Translations under genes and position numbers: made by a program | DNA from: Sideroxydans sp. | Lineage (GTDB): Bacteria > Pseudomonadota > Gammaproteobacteria > Burkholderiales > Gallionellaceae | Direction of reading: 5' to 3' | Assembly: GCA_013140695.1 (NCBI GenBank) | Contig: JABFSI010000027.1 | Coordinates: 1 to 32,404, forward strand | DNA length: 32,404 nt | In this document: positions 1-8,785 of the stretch, in pieces | How the letters are laid out: each line of letters opens with the position of its first letter | Numbering within the stretch: position 1 is the first letter of the stretch | Notes under the pieces: model-generated | What the model was told of the DNA's origin: nothing | Seen by the model: the letters and a program-made list of their open reading frames with translations, nothing else | Database searches by the model: none

Positions 1-580
1 GGGTTATGGTGGGGGAACCCGCTTTCAACGAAGCGCTACTCCGTAAAAAATCTACCACCTCCTGCGCTAACGCCTCCGCCTCCAACATGCGTCCCCAGCC
101 TTCTTCACCACACGCCTGCACGCCCCTCGCAGGGCCCAGCAAGGTCACGCGATCTGCTAGCAAACGTTGCACGTTGCGTTGCGTTGCCGCGTTAGACCAC
201 ATCTGTTTATTCATCGCTGGCGCAACCAGCAAGGGGCAGTCACGTGCCAAACATAACGTAGAAAGTAAGTCGTCCGCCAAACCTGTCGCTAACTTCGCCA
301 TGAAATCCGCCGTGGCTGGTGCAATTACAATCGCATCCGCCGCACGGCTCGCGTGAATGTGCGACATCCCCTTATCGTCTTGCCATTGATCAATCAGCAC
401 AGGGTGTCCGGTGAGTGCCTGCATTGTCGCGGGCGTGATGAAATGCGTTGCCGCTTCCGTCATCGCCACTTGAACCTCAATGCCTTGCTTCACCAGCAGA
501 CGCGCCAACTCCGCCGCCTTATAAGCCGCGATACCGCCCGTAATGCCGAGCACAATGCGTTTTGATTTAGCTTGTTCCAT
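1..580 (-). CDS. coaBC: CoaBC (Dfp), phosphopantothenoylcysteine decarboxylase/synthetase, N-terminal part (3' end cut by window)
   Basis: Bifunctional flavoprotein of coenzyme A synthesis. The N-terminal CoaC half decarboxylates 4'-phosphopantothenoylcysteine; the CoaB half, outside the window, joins cysteine to phosphopantothenate. About 193 residues are visible. The reading frame begins MEQAKSKRIVLGITGGIAAY, the flavodoxin-like FMN start. It continues with the catalytic-histidine region (MSHIHAS), the PATADFMAKLA motif, PAMNKQMW, and the QACGEEGWGRM loop whose cysteine is the conserved CoaC active-site cysteine. The frame stays open to the window edge. I chose the ATG at 580; an in-frame ATG at 592 adds four residues. 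Neither has a clear Shine-Dalgarno sequence. A TAAGAT hexamer at 596-591 would give an almost leaderless mRNA. Identification is firm; the start is less so. Confidence 0.95.
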   Translation of the reverse strand, partial: MEQAKSKRIVLGITGGIAAYKAAELARLLVKQGIEVQVAMTEAATHFITPATMQALTGHPVLIDQWQDDKGMSHIHASRAADAIVIAPATADFMAKLATGLADDLLSTLCLARDCPLLVAPAMNKQMWSNAATQRNVQRLLADRVTLLGPARGVQACGEEGWGRMLEAEALAQEVVDFLRSSASLKAGSPTIT

Positions 581-626
581 AGTGGCGCGCATCTTAACAA
601 GAAAGCGGCTTGGGTGGCGCAGTGGG

Positions 627-1208
627 CTAGCTGTTGTTGCGGCCTAAAACGAGTTGAACCCCGCGCCATAGTTTAGGCAGCAGCCAGATTAAAAGCGCGA
701 TGAACACGACGATGAATAGGAGGAATACAGCGGGGTGGGCAAAGGTAAGCCAGAGTCCGGTGGCGACGAGTCCTTCTTCGGCGAAGGAGGCGGTCCAGTT
801 ACTGACGGGTTCGGGGGAGGTGTTGATGAGGGCGCGGCTACCGGATTTGGCGAGGTGGGTGCCGCCTGCGAGTGTGCCGCCGAGGAGGGCGATGACGGTG
901 ACAATCAGCGGGTCGCTGCTGTCAATGGCGCCTATGGCGAGGAGTGCGCCAGCAGGGATGCGGATGAAGGTGTGGATACTGTCCCATGCGCTGTCCACCA
1001 GGGGAATTTTGTCGGCCATAAATTCGATGATGAGCAGCACACCAGACAGCGCAATGAGGTAGGGGTGAGACAGGATGTCGAGTGAGGCGGGCAGATGCAG
1101 GTAGCCATATTGGGCGAGTAGGCCGACGCTGAATACCGTGGCGTACAGGCGCAGTCCGCTGGCCCAACCTAAACCGGCGGCAAGTGCGATGCTGGAGAGT
1201 GTGTCCAT
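627..1208 (-). CDS. DUF4126 family integral membrane protein
   Basis: 193-residue hydrophobic protein of unknown function. It begins MDTLSSIALAAGLGWASGLR, the typical DUF4126 start, and has about five likely membrane segments. One spans roughly residues 5-30, further ones lie in the middle, and a strongly hydrophobic C-terminal helix precedes the basic end KLWRGVQLVLGRNNS. A small soluble stretch (TSPEPVSNW) separates the last segments. An upstream in-frame ATG at 1259 would add 17 polar residues. The ATG at 1208 is preferred because GGGGGA lies just upstream and the family starts there. It ends 46 nt before coaBC on the same strand, so co-transcription is possible. No enzymatic motif is visible. 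Confidence 0.82.
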   Translation of the reverse strand: MDTLSSIALAAGLGWASGLRLYATVFSVGLLAQYGYLHLPASLDILSHPYLIALSGVLLIIEFMADKIPLVDSAWDSIHTFIRIPAGALLAIGAIDSSDPLIVTVIALLGGTLAGGTHLAKSGSRALINTSPEPVSNWTASFAEEGLVATGLWLTFAHPAVFLLFIVVFIALLIWLLPKLWRGVQLVLGRNNS

Positions 1209-1273
1209 TAAAATTCCCCCATTGAATTTAGAAAAAAATTGAGCGGCAGATTTTCGCAAGCTCGCACCATGAA

Positions 1274-1343
1274 TGTGGGAGGCCGATTCATCGTGCGATT
1301 ATTTTTATTAAAGAGCCATCGCCCGATGAATCGGCCTCCCACA
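1274..1343. repeat. Inverted repeat, 20-bp perfect arms
   Basis: Arms 1274-1293 and 1324-1343 are exact reverse complements (ends TGTGGGAGG...CCTCCCACA) around a 30-nt AT-richer loop. It lies between mutM and the DUF4126 gene, both minus strand. It has no T tract and looks like a dispersed palindromic intergenic element rather than a terminator. The rest of 1344-1461 shows only a degenerate TAGGGTGGAC...GTGCCCAC palindrome near 1398-1424. Confidence 0.8.
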
Positions 1344-1461
1344 CCCCCCAGTTACGCGTGCAGTGCCCCTCACCAATCTGCGCAAAGCTAACGTTATGTA
1401 GGGTGGACAGTACAGCGTGCCCACTCCGCTGGCTTACGCTAGGCTATGAGGAGATTGAGGG

Positions 1462-2277
1462 CTAGCGCTGGCAGTGTGGGCAATAAAAGCTGGAGCGTTG
1501 TCCTTGTGTGAGGTGTTGGATGGGTGTGCCGCATTGTTTGCACGCTTGTCCTGTTCTGCCGTAGACAAAATAGTGTTGTTGAAAATAGCCGCTTGAGCCG
1601 TCGCTGTGAATGAAGTCGCGTAGGCTGCTGCCGCCTTTTTCAATGGCTTCACGCAACACCTCCTGAATCGTTCTCACCAAGGTTTCGCTACGCGCTTTGC
1701 TTAATTTATTTGCATGCAGTTGCGGTTTGATGCCGGCGCGAAACAGCGCTTCATTGGCGTAGATGTTGCCAACCCCCACCACCACGGCGCTATCCATGAG
1801 GGCGAGTTTGATCGCGATGCTGCGCGTGCGCGTGGCTTGATACAGCAGGCGCGCATCGAAATCCGTGGAGAGTGGCTCGGGCCCTAAATGGGCTAACAAA
1901 GGATGTTGCAATACTTCGCCCGTGTGCCATAACACGGCACCAAAACGTCGTGGATCGCGCAGGCGCATTAACTTGCCTGTCGCGAGTAGCAGGTCGAAAT
2001 GGTCGTGTTTTTCAGGGGGCGTGTCCTGCGCCAAAATGCGCAAGCTACCGCTCATGCCTAGATGCAAGATGAGTGTGCCGTGATCGAAAGTGATGAGCAG
2101 ATATTTGGCGCGACGTTGCAAGCCGCGCACCGTGTGTCCGCGTAACAGGGTGGCTAGATTGCTGGGAATAGGCCAACGCAGGCTGGCATTGCGCACAACG
2201 ACATTGCTCACCGATTGGCCTTGCAGATGGGGTGCGATGCCGCGCAACGTGGTTTCGACTTCGGGGAGTTCAGGCAT
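1462..2277 (-). CDS. mutM: Formamidopyrimidine-DNA glycosylase / AP lyase (MutM, Fpg)
   Basis: Base-excision repair enzyme that removes 8-oxoguanine and formamidopyrimidines and nicks the abasic site. The 271-residue length matches the family (E. coli 269). The start [14 protein letters not shown] carries the catalytic proline (P2 after Met removal) and E3. RRAKYLLI holds the conserved lysine, and the C-terminal zinc finger CKQCG...FYCPHC has all four cysteines. Its ATG directly follows the TAA stop of the upstream gene (no gap), so it is probably translated with the ABC-exporter genes. In related betaproteobacteria mutM lies next to the TPR-lolB-ispE run; here three transporter genes separate them. 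Confidence 0.98.
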   Translation of the reverse strand: MPELPEVETTLRGIAPHLQGQSVSNVVVRNASLRWPIPSNLATLLRGHTVRGLQRRAKYLLITFDHGTLILHLGMSGSLRILAQDTPPEKHDHFDLLLATGKLMRLRDPRRFGAVLWHTGEVLQHPLLAHLGPEPLSTDFDARLLYQATRTRSIAIKLALMDSAVVVGVGNIYANEALFRAGIKPQLHANKLSKARSETLVRTIQEVLREAIEKGGSSLRDFIHSDGSSGYFQQHYFVYGRTGQACKQCGTPIQHLTQGQRSSFYCPHCQR

Positions 2278-3594
2278 TTAGCGTCTGCGCCACCACAACC
2301 AGCCACCTATTGCGATGAGTAGCAGCGGTAGTGCAAATAACAGTCCTACGCTTAACACGATGAGTTGCGTGCGGCTAAAGGTGAGGGTGGCATCTTGGGT
2401 AGCACGCGGGACGAGGGTGATGAGGCGTTCTTCGCCAGACAGCCAGTTCACCATGTTCATGCCTAAATCCAAGTTGCCGCCGTTGCCCGAGTACGCGTTG
2501 GAGAGGAATGATCCACTGCCCACCACCACGATGCGTTGTTCGCGTTCATTTACATTGCGTTGCAGCGCCAGCGCTAAATTCACTGGGCCGGGCACATCGG
2601 CGTATTTATCAAATTTGGCGTTATGGCGCGTGCTCACCCAGCCGTTCATTGCGCCTTCGACCAAGATATGACGTTGCCATGCGCTGTCCTCTTCCAAGCC
2701 CAATGCGCGCGCATAGGGGAACACCGTGATGAGGTCGAAATTCTGGGTGATGGCATGCGGTGCATAGCCTGTGCCCAGCGTCCAATCACTGGGGGCGTTC
2801 ATGTCTTGCGCGGCGGGGTCAAATACGATGCCGGGAGAGAGCGCCAGTCCTAGCTGTTCAGCCACGGGCTCTAGTCCACGCAGCGGTTCGGCATCCAACA
2901 ACCACAACACATTGCCACCGCGTTCGAGGTAACGCAGCAGCTTGGTGGTTTCGCCGGGAAATAATTTGCTCTGCGGTTGGGTGATGACCAGCACGCCCAG
3001 ATTATCTGGCACGTCTTGCGCGATGGTGAGGTTGAGCGGGGCGATGCGATAACCGTTTTGCGTCAGTCGTTGGCCGAATTCGCCGAGGTCGTGATTGGCT
3101 GCGCCATCCAACTTACGCTCACCATGCCCATTCACGTACATGAGGAGTTGCTGTTTGCCGTGCGCTAAACGCAGCAACGCGCTGGTGAGCGTTTGTTCGT
3201 TAAGTGTGGTGAGGTGCTCTTTGCGCCCCGCATATTCCACCACCATCTCACCATTGCCGCGAATGCCAGAATGACGCGTGGCTTCAGGCTCTTTCACAGG
3301 GTCAACAAAAACGAGGCGCAGTTCAGGTTTGTAGCGTTGGTAGAGCGCCACAAATTCACGCACCCATTTGCGCACATCGCCCATTTGCGCATCTTGCTCG
3401 GCGATATAAACGGTGAGCGTGAGCGGCTCATCAAGTTGGTGCAACACATCCACGCTGCCCTGTTCTAGGCTGTTCAAGGCGTTTTGCGTAGTGTCCCATT
3501 GCGCGGGATAGCGGGCCGCGAGTTGATAGATACCCAATAGCGCGGCAATCAAGATAAGCAGCATGAGCAGCTGTTTAGCCATGGGTTTAATCAT
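2278..3594 (-). CDS. GldG-like ABC exporter auxiliary protein
   Basis: 438-residue protein of the ABC_transp_aux / GldG type. One N-terminal membrane anchor (about residues 8-26, LLMLLILIAALLGIY) is followed by a large extracytoplasmic region. This has a thioredoxin-like part (PLTLTVYIAEQD, RLVFVDPVKEPEA) and a second alpha/beta part (LLMYVNGHGERKL, GVLVITQPQSKL, GNVLWLLDAEPL). A C-terminal membrane helix ends GGWLWWRRR. Its start overlaps the permease stop by 4 nt (ATGA at 3591-3594), so the two are translationally coupled. With the next two genes it makes a GldA-F-G-like set. In Bacteroidetes such proteins support gliding; in proteobacteria the substrate is unknown, and no gliding role is implied here. 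Confidence 0.85.
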   Translation of the reverse strand: MIKPMAKQLLMLLILIAALLGIYQLAARYPAQWDTTQNALNSLEQGSVDVLHQLDEPLTLTVYIAEQDAQMGDVRKWVREFVALYQRYKPELRLVFVDPVKEPEATRHSGIRGNGEMVVEYAGRKEHLTTLNEQTLTSALLRLAHGKQQLLMYVNGHGERKLDGAANHDLGEFGQRLTQNGYRIAPLNLTIAQDVPDNLGVLVITQPQSKLFPGETTKLLRYLERGGNVLWLLDAEPLRGLEPVAEQLGLALSPGIVFDPAAQDMNAPSDWTLGTGYAPHAITQNFDLITVFPYARALGLEEDSAWQRHILVEGAMNGWVSTRHNAKFDKYADVPGPVNLALALQRNVNEREQRIVVVGSGSFLSNAYSGNGGNLDLGMNMVNWLSGEERLITLVPRATQDATLTFSRTQLIVLSVGLLFALPLLLIAIGGWLWWRRR

Positions 3595-4325
3595 CGCGCA
3601 CCTCCGCGCTCACGGCGAATGTGGTAGAGGGTGAGACCGAGAAAAGCGCCAATAAATAAGCCAAAATAAACCAAGTCGCTACTGTTGATGAGGCCGCTAT
3701 TCAAGGCTTGGAAATGTACCGTGGGCGACAGCACACGCACCATGCCATTACTCATTTCCAGCATCCATAAGCCGAGCGAAACCGCGAGCGCGCCGAAGGC
3801 CGCCACGATGGGCTGCCGGGTGAGCGCAGAAAAATATAAGCCAAGCGCGGCGTAACTGGCGGCGAGCAACCACACCCCAAGCACGTTGCTTGCAATCAAC
3901 CCGACATCCACATGTGTGCCGAGTGCAATGGCGCACATCATCAGGCCGCAGGCAACGATGATGAGTGAGAGTAGCGCCAACAATCCCAAAAATTTCCCCA
4001 GCACAATGTGCAGGGAAGAAATGGGCGCGGTGGATAGCAAAATCCACGTTTGATTGCGCCGTTCTTCCGCAATTAGGCGCATGGTGAACAGTGGAATCAA
4101 CATCATCAGCACGATGGACAACACATTCGCCAGCGGGGCGGCAATCGAGATGGTGGCGCCTGGCGCGTTGCCAGATTGCGCCAACTGCGCTTGCACCAGT
4201 AGATAGTCATCCAAGCGTGCGAGGAAAAACCAAGCGAAGATAAATTGCAGCAGCGCCAACATCCACCACGTGGAAGGCGCGGCGAACAAGCAGCGAAATT
4301 CTTTACGGGCGAGGAGGCGAATCAT
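3591..4325 (-). CDS. ABC-2 type permease, GldF-like
   Basis: 244-residue integral membrane protein with six predicted hydrophobic segments. One follows the N-terminal KEFRCLFAAPSTWW motif typical of GldF-like permeases. Others are NVLSIVLMMLIPLFTMRLIAEERR, GLLALLSLIIVACG, LLAASYAALGLYFSALT, PIVAAFGALAVSLG and LVYFGLFIGAFLGL. The MRLIAEERRNQTWILLSTAPIS loop is the hallmark cytoplasmic coupling region of this family. It overlaps the ATPase gene by 4 nt upstream and the GldG-like gene by 4 nt downstream, so all three should be made together as one exporter. Confidence 0.88.
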   Translation of the reverse strand: MIRLLARKEFRCLFAAPSTWWMLALLQFIFAWFFLARLDDYLLVQAQLAQSGNAPGATISIAAPLANVLSIVLMMLIPLFTMRLIAEERRNQTWILLSTAPISSLHIVLGKFLGLLALLSLIIVACGLMMCAIALGTHVDVGLIASNVLGVWLLAASYAALGLYFSALTRQPIVAAFGALAVSLGLWMLEMSNGMVRVLSPTVHFQALNSGLINSSDLVYFGLFIGAFLGLTLYHIRRERGGAR

Positions 4326-5062
4326 GGTGCGACTCCTTCGGCTTGCATGGTGGTCAGGCGGATGAAGCTCGATTCAATGTCGTTGTGGCGATGCATCTCG
4401 GCAAGGGTGTCGTTAAAAATCACTTTGCCGTTTTGCAAAATCAATGCGCGGTCGCACAGGCTCTCCACTTCGTTCAATAAGTGAGTGGATAAAATCACGC
4501 TACTGCTATTGCCCAATTCACGGATGAGGTTGCGTATGTCACGAATTTGCGTGGGGTCGAGGCCTACGGTGGGCTCATCCAAAATAACCACCGCAGGTTG
4601 ATGAATGATGGCCTGCGCGATGCCCACCCGCTGTTGGTAACCCTTGGAAAGCGTACCGATCAGCTTGTCGCCGACTTCGCTCAAGCCGCAACGTTGCTTG
4701 GCGAGCGCTAAAAAATCGGGCAATTGTGCGGCGCTCACGCGATGCAAGCGCGCGGCGAACACTAAAAAATTATCCACCGTCATGTCTCGGTACAGCGGTG
4801 GATGTTCGGGTAGAAAGCCCAAGCAAGCTTTGCCTAAATCGGCTTGGCGAGACAAATCAAAATCGCACACTTCAACGTGACCACTCGTGGGGAGTAATGC
4901 GCCCGCGAGCATTTGCAAGGTGGTGCTTTTGCCTGCCCCGTTGTGTCCTAGCAAGCCCAATACTTCGCCACGACGTAATTCCAGCGAAACATCCTCTATG
5001 ACGCAACGCCGTCCACGAAACAGCGTGAGGTGTTGCGCAGAGAGGGTAAGGGGAGTGGACAT
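4322..5062 (-). CDS. ABC transporter ATP-binding protein, GldA/CcmA type
   Basis: 246-residue nucleotide-binding subunit that powers the adjacent permease. Walker A is GHNGAGKST, the signature is LSKGYQQR, Walker B is VVILDEPTVGLDP, and the switch histidine is in STHLLNE. GFLPEHPPLYRDMTV is the Q-loop region characteristic of the GldA/ABC-2 branch (QxxP replaced by PEHPPLY). It is first in the minus-strand ABC set. Its start lies 77 nt from the divergent TPR lipoprotein start, so 5063-5139 should carry two divergent promoters. Confidence 0.92.
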   Translation of the reverse strand: MSTPLTLSAQHLTLFRGRRCVIEDVSLELRRGEVLGLLGHNGAGKSTTLQMLAGALLPTSGHVEVCDFDLSRQADLGKACLGFLPEHPPLYRDMTVDNFLVFAARLHRVSAAQLPDFLALAKQRCGLSEVGDKLIGTLSKGYQQRVGIAQAIIHQPAVVILDEPTVGLDPTQIRDIRNLIRELGNSSSVILSTHLLNEVESLCDRALILQNGKVIFNDTLAEMHRHNDIESSFIRLTTMQAEGVAP

Positions 5063-5082
5063 GGAGGTCTGTTTAGGCAGTT

Positions 5083-5110
5083 TTGAATTGCGCTGAATAT
5101 AACCTAATAT
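5083..5110 (+). promoter_or_regulatory. Candidate sigma-70 promoter for the TPR lipoprotein gene
   Basis: TTGAAT (5083-5088) and TAATAT (5105-5110) are 16 nt apart, and the latter is followed directly by GCGC. The site sits in the divergent gap between the ABC ATPase and the TPR gene, about 30 nt before the chosen start. Each hexamer matches the consensus at four of six positions, so this is plausible but unproven. Confidence 0.45.
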
Positions 5111-5139
5111 GCGCGCTCGTTACAAAATGCCCACACGTT

Positions 5140-6909
5140 ATGAACCGACTTTTTAGTTACCCTATTTTTCTTTCACTCACATTGCTCACCGCTTGCGCGC
5201 ATGCCCCGCAAACGGTGGCAATTGCATCGCCAGTGCAAGTGGCGAGTGCCAGTGCCACTCCGTCGAGTGAGCCGTTAGAGCAGATAGTCGAGTCGCCTAA
5301 ATTGGACTTGCCGAATGGGGTGTTGACCGACCGTTTGCTGTTTGCTTTTTTAGTGGGCGACCTTGCTGCGCAACGCGGCAATGCAGAGTTGGCTGCGCGT
5401 GCTTACCTCGACCTCGCCAAAACGACACGCGACCCCCGTGTGGCAAGGCGTGCCGCGCAACTGTCATACGAGGCGCATCAATATGAATCCTCGTTGGAAG
5501 CGTTTCAGCTGTGGCAAGAATTAGAGCCGACCTCACCGTTAGCCAAACAAATGTGGGTCGCATTATTGTTAAGCGGCGGCAAGTTAGAAGAGGCAAAGCC
5601 GCACGTGGCGGCCTTGTTAAAAGCCGAACCGAAACAGTTGGCGCGCAGTTTTATGGGTCTGCACACCGCGTTGGCCCCTGTACCGAATAAGGCCGAAGTG
5701 TTGGATTGGTTGATTGAAATGGCGCATCCCTATCCGCAAGTAGCTGAAGCGCATTGGGTTGTCGCGCAAGCAGCGCATGCCGCAGGCAAGTACGAGTTGG
5801 CGCGCGATGAAGCACATCAGGCGGCCACCTTAAACCCCGACTGGGACAATGCGGTGATGTTGGAATCGCAGTTACTACAAAAAACAGCCCCACAAGAAAG
5901 CGCCGCCTTGCTTAAACAATATCTGGCAACACATGCCGATAAACACGAAGTGCGATTGTTTTATGCGCGCCTGCTGTTAGACCAAAAACAATATGCGCCA
6001 GCGCGCGAAGAATTTGGTGCACTGCTTAAATTGCGCCCCGGCAATCCTGATTTAGCGTTTGCCATCGCCATGATTTCGCTGCAACTGGGGGAATTGGATC
6101 GAGCTGAAAATGAATTGCGCTTGGCTTTGGAAGGGGACGCCCAGCCTAAAGATGCGGACACACTGAATTACTACCTCGCACAATTAAAAGAAGCCAAAAA
6201 AGACGAGGCGAGCGCCTTGCAGTACTACACAAACATAAAGGGCGGCGAACATCTGTTTGCCGCGCAGCTACGACGCTCTTTCTTGCTCAACAAGGCGGGT
6301 AAGTTAAAGGAAGCACGTAGCGTGTTGCAAGCGGCAAAGGCTAACAATGACACCCAGCGCGTGCGCTTGATCATGGTGGAGTCGCAATACCTGAACGAGG
6401 CAAAGCTGTATGAAGAAGGCTTCAAGGTGCTGACACAGGGGCTCAAAAAACATCCCAATCAGCCCGAGCTAATTTATCAAAGCGCGCTCACGGCAGATAA
6501 ACAAAACAAGCCCGAGGTGTTTGAAAAGCTGATGCGTCAGCTCATTAAGATCGAGCCCAATAATGCACACGCTTATAACGCGCTGGGCTACAGCTTGTTA
6601 GAGCGCAATGTGCGCTTGCCCGAAGCGATGAGCTTGGTTGAAAAAGCGTATCAGCTCGCACCTAAAGATGCGGCAATTACTGACAGCATGGGCTGGGGCT
6701 ATTTCCGCTTGGGACAATTCGCCAAGAGCGTGGAATTTTTACAGCGCGCGTACACACAAGTGCAAGATGTAGAAATCGCCGCACATTTGGGTGAGGCTCT
6801 GTGGATGAATGGCGACAAGGCGGGCGCGCAAAAAATATGGGCGGAAAGCTTGCAGGCGAACCCCGGTCACGTGCTTTTGCAAGCCCTGATGAAGCGCTAT
6901 CAGCCTTAA
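5140..6909 (+). CDS. Tetratricopeptide-repeat outer-membrane lipoprotein
   Basis: 589-residue TPR-rich lipoprotein. The start MNRLFSYPIFLSLTLLTACA gives a lipoprotein signal peptide with lipobox LTAC (Cys19), so I use this ATG rather than one 57 nt upstream. The body is a series of helix-turn-helix TPR units with the usual small and hydrophobic pattern. Examples are AELAARAYLDLAKTTRDP near residue 75, EEAKPHVAALLKAEP, AREEFGALLKLRPGNPD, and a C-terminal run NAHAYNALGYSLLERN...AAITDSMGWGYFRLGQF. The region between signal peptide and TPRs is Ala/Ser/Thr rich. Such proteins precede lolB in many betaproteobacteria and probably act as a periplasmic protein scaffold; the partner is unknown. The divergent upstream gap carries a candidate promoter. 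Confidence 0.88.
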   Translation: MNRLFSYPIFLSLTLLTACAHAPQTVAIASPVQVASASATPSSEPLEQIVESPKLDLPNGVLTDRLLFAFLVGDLAAQRGNAELAARAYLDLAKTTRDPRVARRAAQLSYEAHQYESSLEAFQLWQELEPTSPLAKQMWVALLLSGGKLEEAKPHVAALLKAEPKQLARSFMGLHTALAPVPNKAEVLDWLIEMAHPYPQVAEAHWVVAQAAHAAGKYELARDEAHQAATLNPDWDNAVMLESQLLQKTAPQESAALLKQYLATHADKHEVRLFYARLLLDQKQYAPAREEFGALLKLRPGNPDLAFAIAMISLQLGELDRAENELRLALEGDAQPKDADTLNYYLAQLKEAKKDEASALQYYTNIKGGEHLFAAQLRRSFLLNKAGKLKEARSVLQAAKANNDTQRVRLIMVESQYLNEAKLYEEGFKVLTQGLKKHPNQPELIYQSALTADKQNKPEVFEKLMRQLIKIEPNNAHAYNALGYSLLERNVRLPEAMSLVEKAYQLAPKDAAITDSMGWGYFRLGQFAKSVEFLQRAYTQVQDVEIAAHLGEALWMNGDKAGAQKIWAESLQANPGHVLLQALMKRYQP

Positions 6910-6933
6910 AGAAGGTCTGATTTTTTAGGTTTT

Positions 6934-7056
6934 GTCATTCCCGTGAAAGCGGAAACCCAGTTAAATAAAAGCGCTGGCTTCCCGCTTTCACCCGCAAGGG
7001 GTACGCCGTGGTTGCAAGGGGCTAAAGCTCCAATAACATAGGCAGCGCGGGAATGA
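6934..7056. repeat. Palindromic intergenic element (GTCATTCCCG family) with an internal insertion
   Basis: The left arm begins GTCATTCCCGTGAAAGC and the inner half CAGTTAAATAAAAGCGCTGG matches the element at 17000-17066 (CAGTTAATTAAAGGCGCTGG). The right arm CTTCCCGCTTTCA is interrupted after about 6990 by roughly 55 nt before it ends CGCGGGAATGA. It fills most of the 192-nt gap between the TPR gene and lolB. Confidence 0.75.
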
Positions 7057-7101
7057 ACGAATAAATCACTGTTGTTAAGGTCTTGGGGAGAGTCATAAAA
7101 A

Positions 7102-7653
7102 ATGCGCGCATTACTATTGCTGTTGGTTTTATTGACGGGCTGTGCAACGCAAAAACCGGTTGCAGTGCAACGCATGCCGCAAGCGGATACGCCCTTTACA
7201 TTTAGCGGACGTATTGCACTCAAGCAAGGCTCTAGCCGCGATGGCACAGGCATTCGCTGGGCGCATGACGATGCGGATGAAATTTTATTGTTGGGCCCGC
7301 TGGGTTACACCGCCGCGCGTATTTATAGCGATGCGCACGGTGCGACCTTGGAAGATGCGTATGGCAAAAAGTATTCGGGTGCGGACGCGGAATCGTTGAT
7401 GGAAAAAGCAGCGGGCTGGAGCTTGCCGCTAACGGGGTTGAGCTATTGGATTAAGGCAGTCCCCGCCCCACAAGGCGAGTCGGCGATTGAGCGCAACGCG
7501 GATGGCCAAATTAATTTGATAGAACAGCAAGGCTGGACATTACGTTATCTGCGCTTTAATTCTAAACAAGCGAATGCGCTGCCGTTGCAAATACTCATGT
7601 TGCGTGAGGGCGTGGAAGTCACCGTCGTTATTGATGAATGGCAAGTGCCGTGA
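7102..7653 (+). CDS. lolB: Outer-membrane lipoprotein receptor LolB
   Basis: Accepts lipoproteins from the periplasmic carrier LolA and inserts them in the outer membrane. It is 183 residues long. It has a short lipoprotein signal [14 protein letters not shown] (Cys14), then the LolB fold with [36 protein letters not shown] and [16 protein letters not shown], all recognisable family blocks. GGGGAG lies 11 nt before the ATG. The stop overlaps the start of ispE, the standard lolB-ispE coupling of beta- and gammaproteobacteria. It is slightly shorter than E. coli LolB (207) but shows no sign of truncation. Confidence 0.95.
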   Translation: MRALLLLLVLLTGCATQKPVAVQRMPQADTPFTFSGRIALKQGSSRDGTGIRWAHDDADEILLLGPLGYTAARIYSDAHGATLEDAYGKKYSGADAESLMEKAAGWSLPLTGLSYWIKAVPAPQGESAIERNADGQINLIEQQGWTLRYLRFNSKQANALPLQILMLREGVEVTVVIDEWQVP

Positions 7654-8522
7654 AGTCGTTCACCTGTCTTGCTCCAGCGAAACTTAATCTTTTTTTGCAC
7701 GTGGTGGGACGCCGCGCAGATGGCTATCACCTGTTACAAACCCTGTTCCGTTTTATTGACCTGAACGACACCTTGCATTTCACCTTGCGTACGGATGGCG
7801 TTGTACACCGTGTGAATGACATTATAGGCGTGCCCGCCGAGGCTGATTTGGTAGTGCGCGCCGCGCGTTTATTGCAGCGCGAAACAGGCTGTGTGCTGGG
7901 CGCGGACATTCAAGTCGATAAGCGCATTCCAATGGGCGGCGGCTTGGGCGGCGGCAGTTCCGATGCGGCAACCACCTTGCTCGCCTTGAATCGCCTGTGG
8001 GAATTGAATGTGTCCCGCGAAAAATTGATGGCATGGGGGCTGACGTTGGGGGCGGATGTGCCCGTTTTTGTGTACGGGGAAAATGCGTTTGCCGAAGGCG
8101 TGGGCGAGCAGTTGCAGTCCTACGATTTGCCCGTTGCGTGGTACGTCGTGCTGTGTCCGCCAGTGCATGTACCCACCGCACAGATATTTTCTCATCCAGA
8201 ATTGACACGAAATACGATTTCGATGACAATGCGCGCCCTTCCGAAAGGGCAAGACTTTAAGTCGGGTCAAAATCAGGGTGGTTTGCAGCTAGGCAATGAT
8301 TTACAAGCGGTCGCATGTGCTTTGTATCCCGCCGTTGCAGCCCATTTGGCGTGGTTATCGCAGTTCGCCCCCGCCCTGATGACAGGTTCTGGCGCATGTG
8401 TTTTTGCCGAATTTGCCACGGAAGTAGCAGCCGAAGCGGTGTTGCAAAAGTTGCCTAGTTCGATGCGCGGATTTGTCGCGCGGGGCTTGCAGCAGCACCC
8501 GCTGAAAGATTTAGCGGCATGA
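7638..8522 (+). CDS. ispE: 4-diphosphocytidyl-2-C-methyl-D-erythritol kinase (IspE)
   Basis: GHMP-family kinase that phosphorylates CDP-methylerythritol at the 2-hydroxyl, fourth step of the MEP isoprenoid pathway, in the cytoplasm. [19 protein letters not shown] near residue 13 carries the conserved lysine. The ATP-binding loop [14 protein letters not shown] lies near residues 98-111, and the C-terminal [12 protein letters not shown] is the third GHMP motif. It is 294 residues long (E. coli 283). The ATG at 7638 overlaps lolB by 16 nt. A GTG at 7650 would give a GTGA overlap and a protein four residues shorter. Either start implies coupling to lolB. Confidence 0.97.
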   Translation: MASAVKSFTCLAPAKLNLFLHVVGRRADGYHLLQTLFRFIDLNDTLHFTLRTDGVVHRVNDIIGVPAEADLVVRAARLLQRETGCVLGADIQVDKRIPMGGGLGGGSSDAATTLLALNRLWELNVSREKLMAWGLTLGADVPVFVYGENAFAEGVGEQLQSYDLPVAWYVVLCPPVHVPTAQIFSHPELTRNTISMTMRALPKGQDFKSGQNQGGLQLGNDLQAVACALYPAVAAHLAWLSQFAPALMTGSGACVFAEFATEVAAEAVLQKLPSSMRGFVARGLQQHPLKDLAA

Positions 8523-8580
8523 TTTTTTTTGAAGCTTTAACAGAGCTTCGAAGGATGCTTCAAGAAATTGTTTTTGGGAT

Positions 8581-8618
8581 GAAGTGCAAGGCGCACGGAG
8601 CGCAACGCAGCAATTCGC
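8581..8618 (+). repeat. Dispersed GAAGTGCAAGGCGCACGGAG repeat, short form
   Basis: The segment GAAGTGCAAGGCGCACGG... followed by GCGCAACGC.GCAATTCG recurs on the opposite strand at 31772-31856. There the two halves are separated by about 45 nt that this copy lacks. It lies in the 134-nt gap between ispE and tRNA-Gln. Confidence 0.7.
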
Positions 8619-8656
8619 CCGACAACTAAATTGATTGAAGTAGCCAAAAGTTTTAT

Positions 8657-8731
8657 TGGGGAGTCGCCAAGCGGTAAGGCAACGGGTTTTGATCCCGTCA
8701 TTCGTAGGTTCGATCCCTACCTCCTCAGCCA
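8657..8731 (+). tRNA. tRNA-Gln (anticodon TTG)
   Basis: 75-nt cloverleaf. The acceptor stem TGGGGAG pairs with CTCCTCA (one G-U). The D arm is GCC...GGC. The anticodon stem ACGGG/CCCGT encloses the loop TTTTGAT with anticodon TTG. The T arm is GTAGG-TTCGATC-CCTAC, with discriminator G and an encoded CCA. It sits between ispE and prs, the usual place for tRNA-Gln in this conserved run, and ends 54 nt before prs, so it may share a transcript with it. Confidence 0.97.
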
Positions 8732-8785
8732 GTTTATTCAAGGCGTTGTGGGCGTTAGCGCCGACATAAGCATCGAAAGGGTTAT

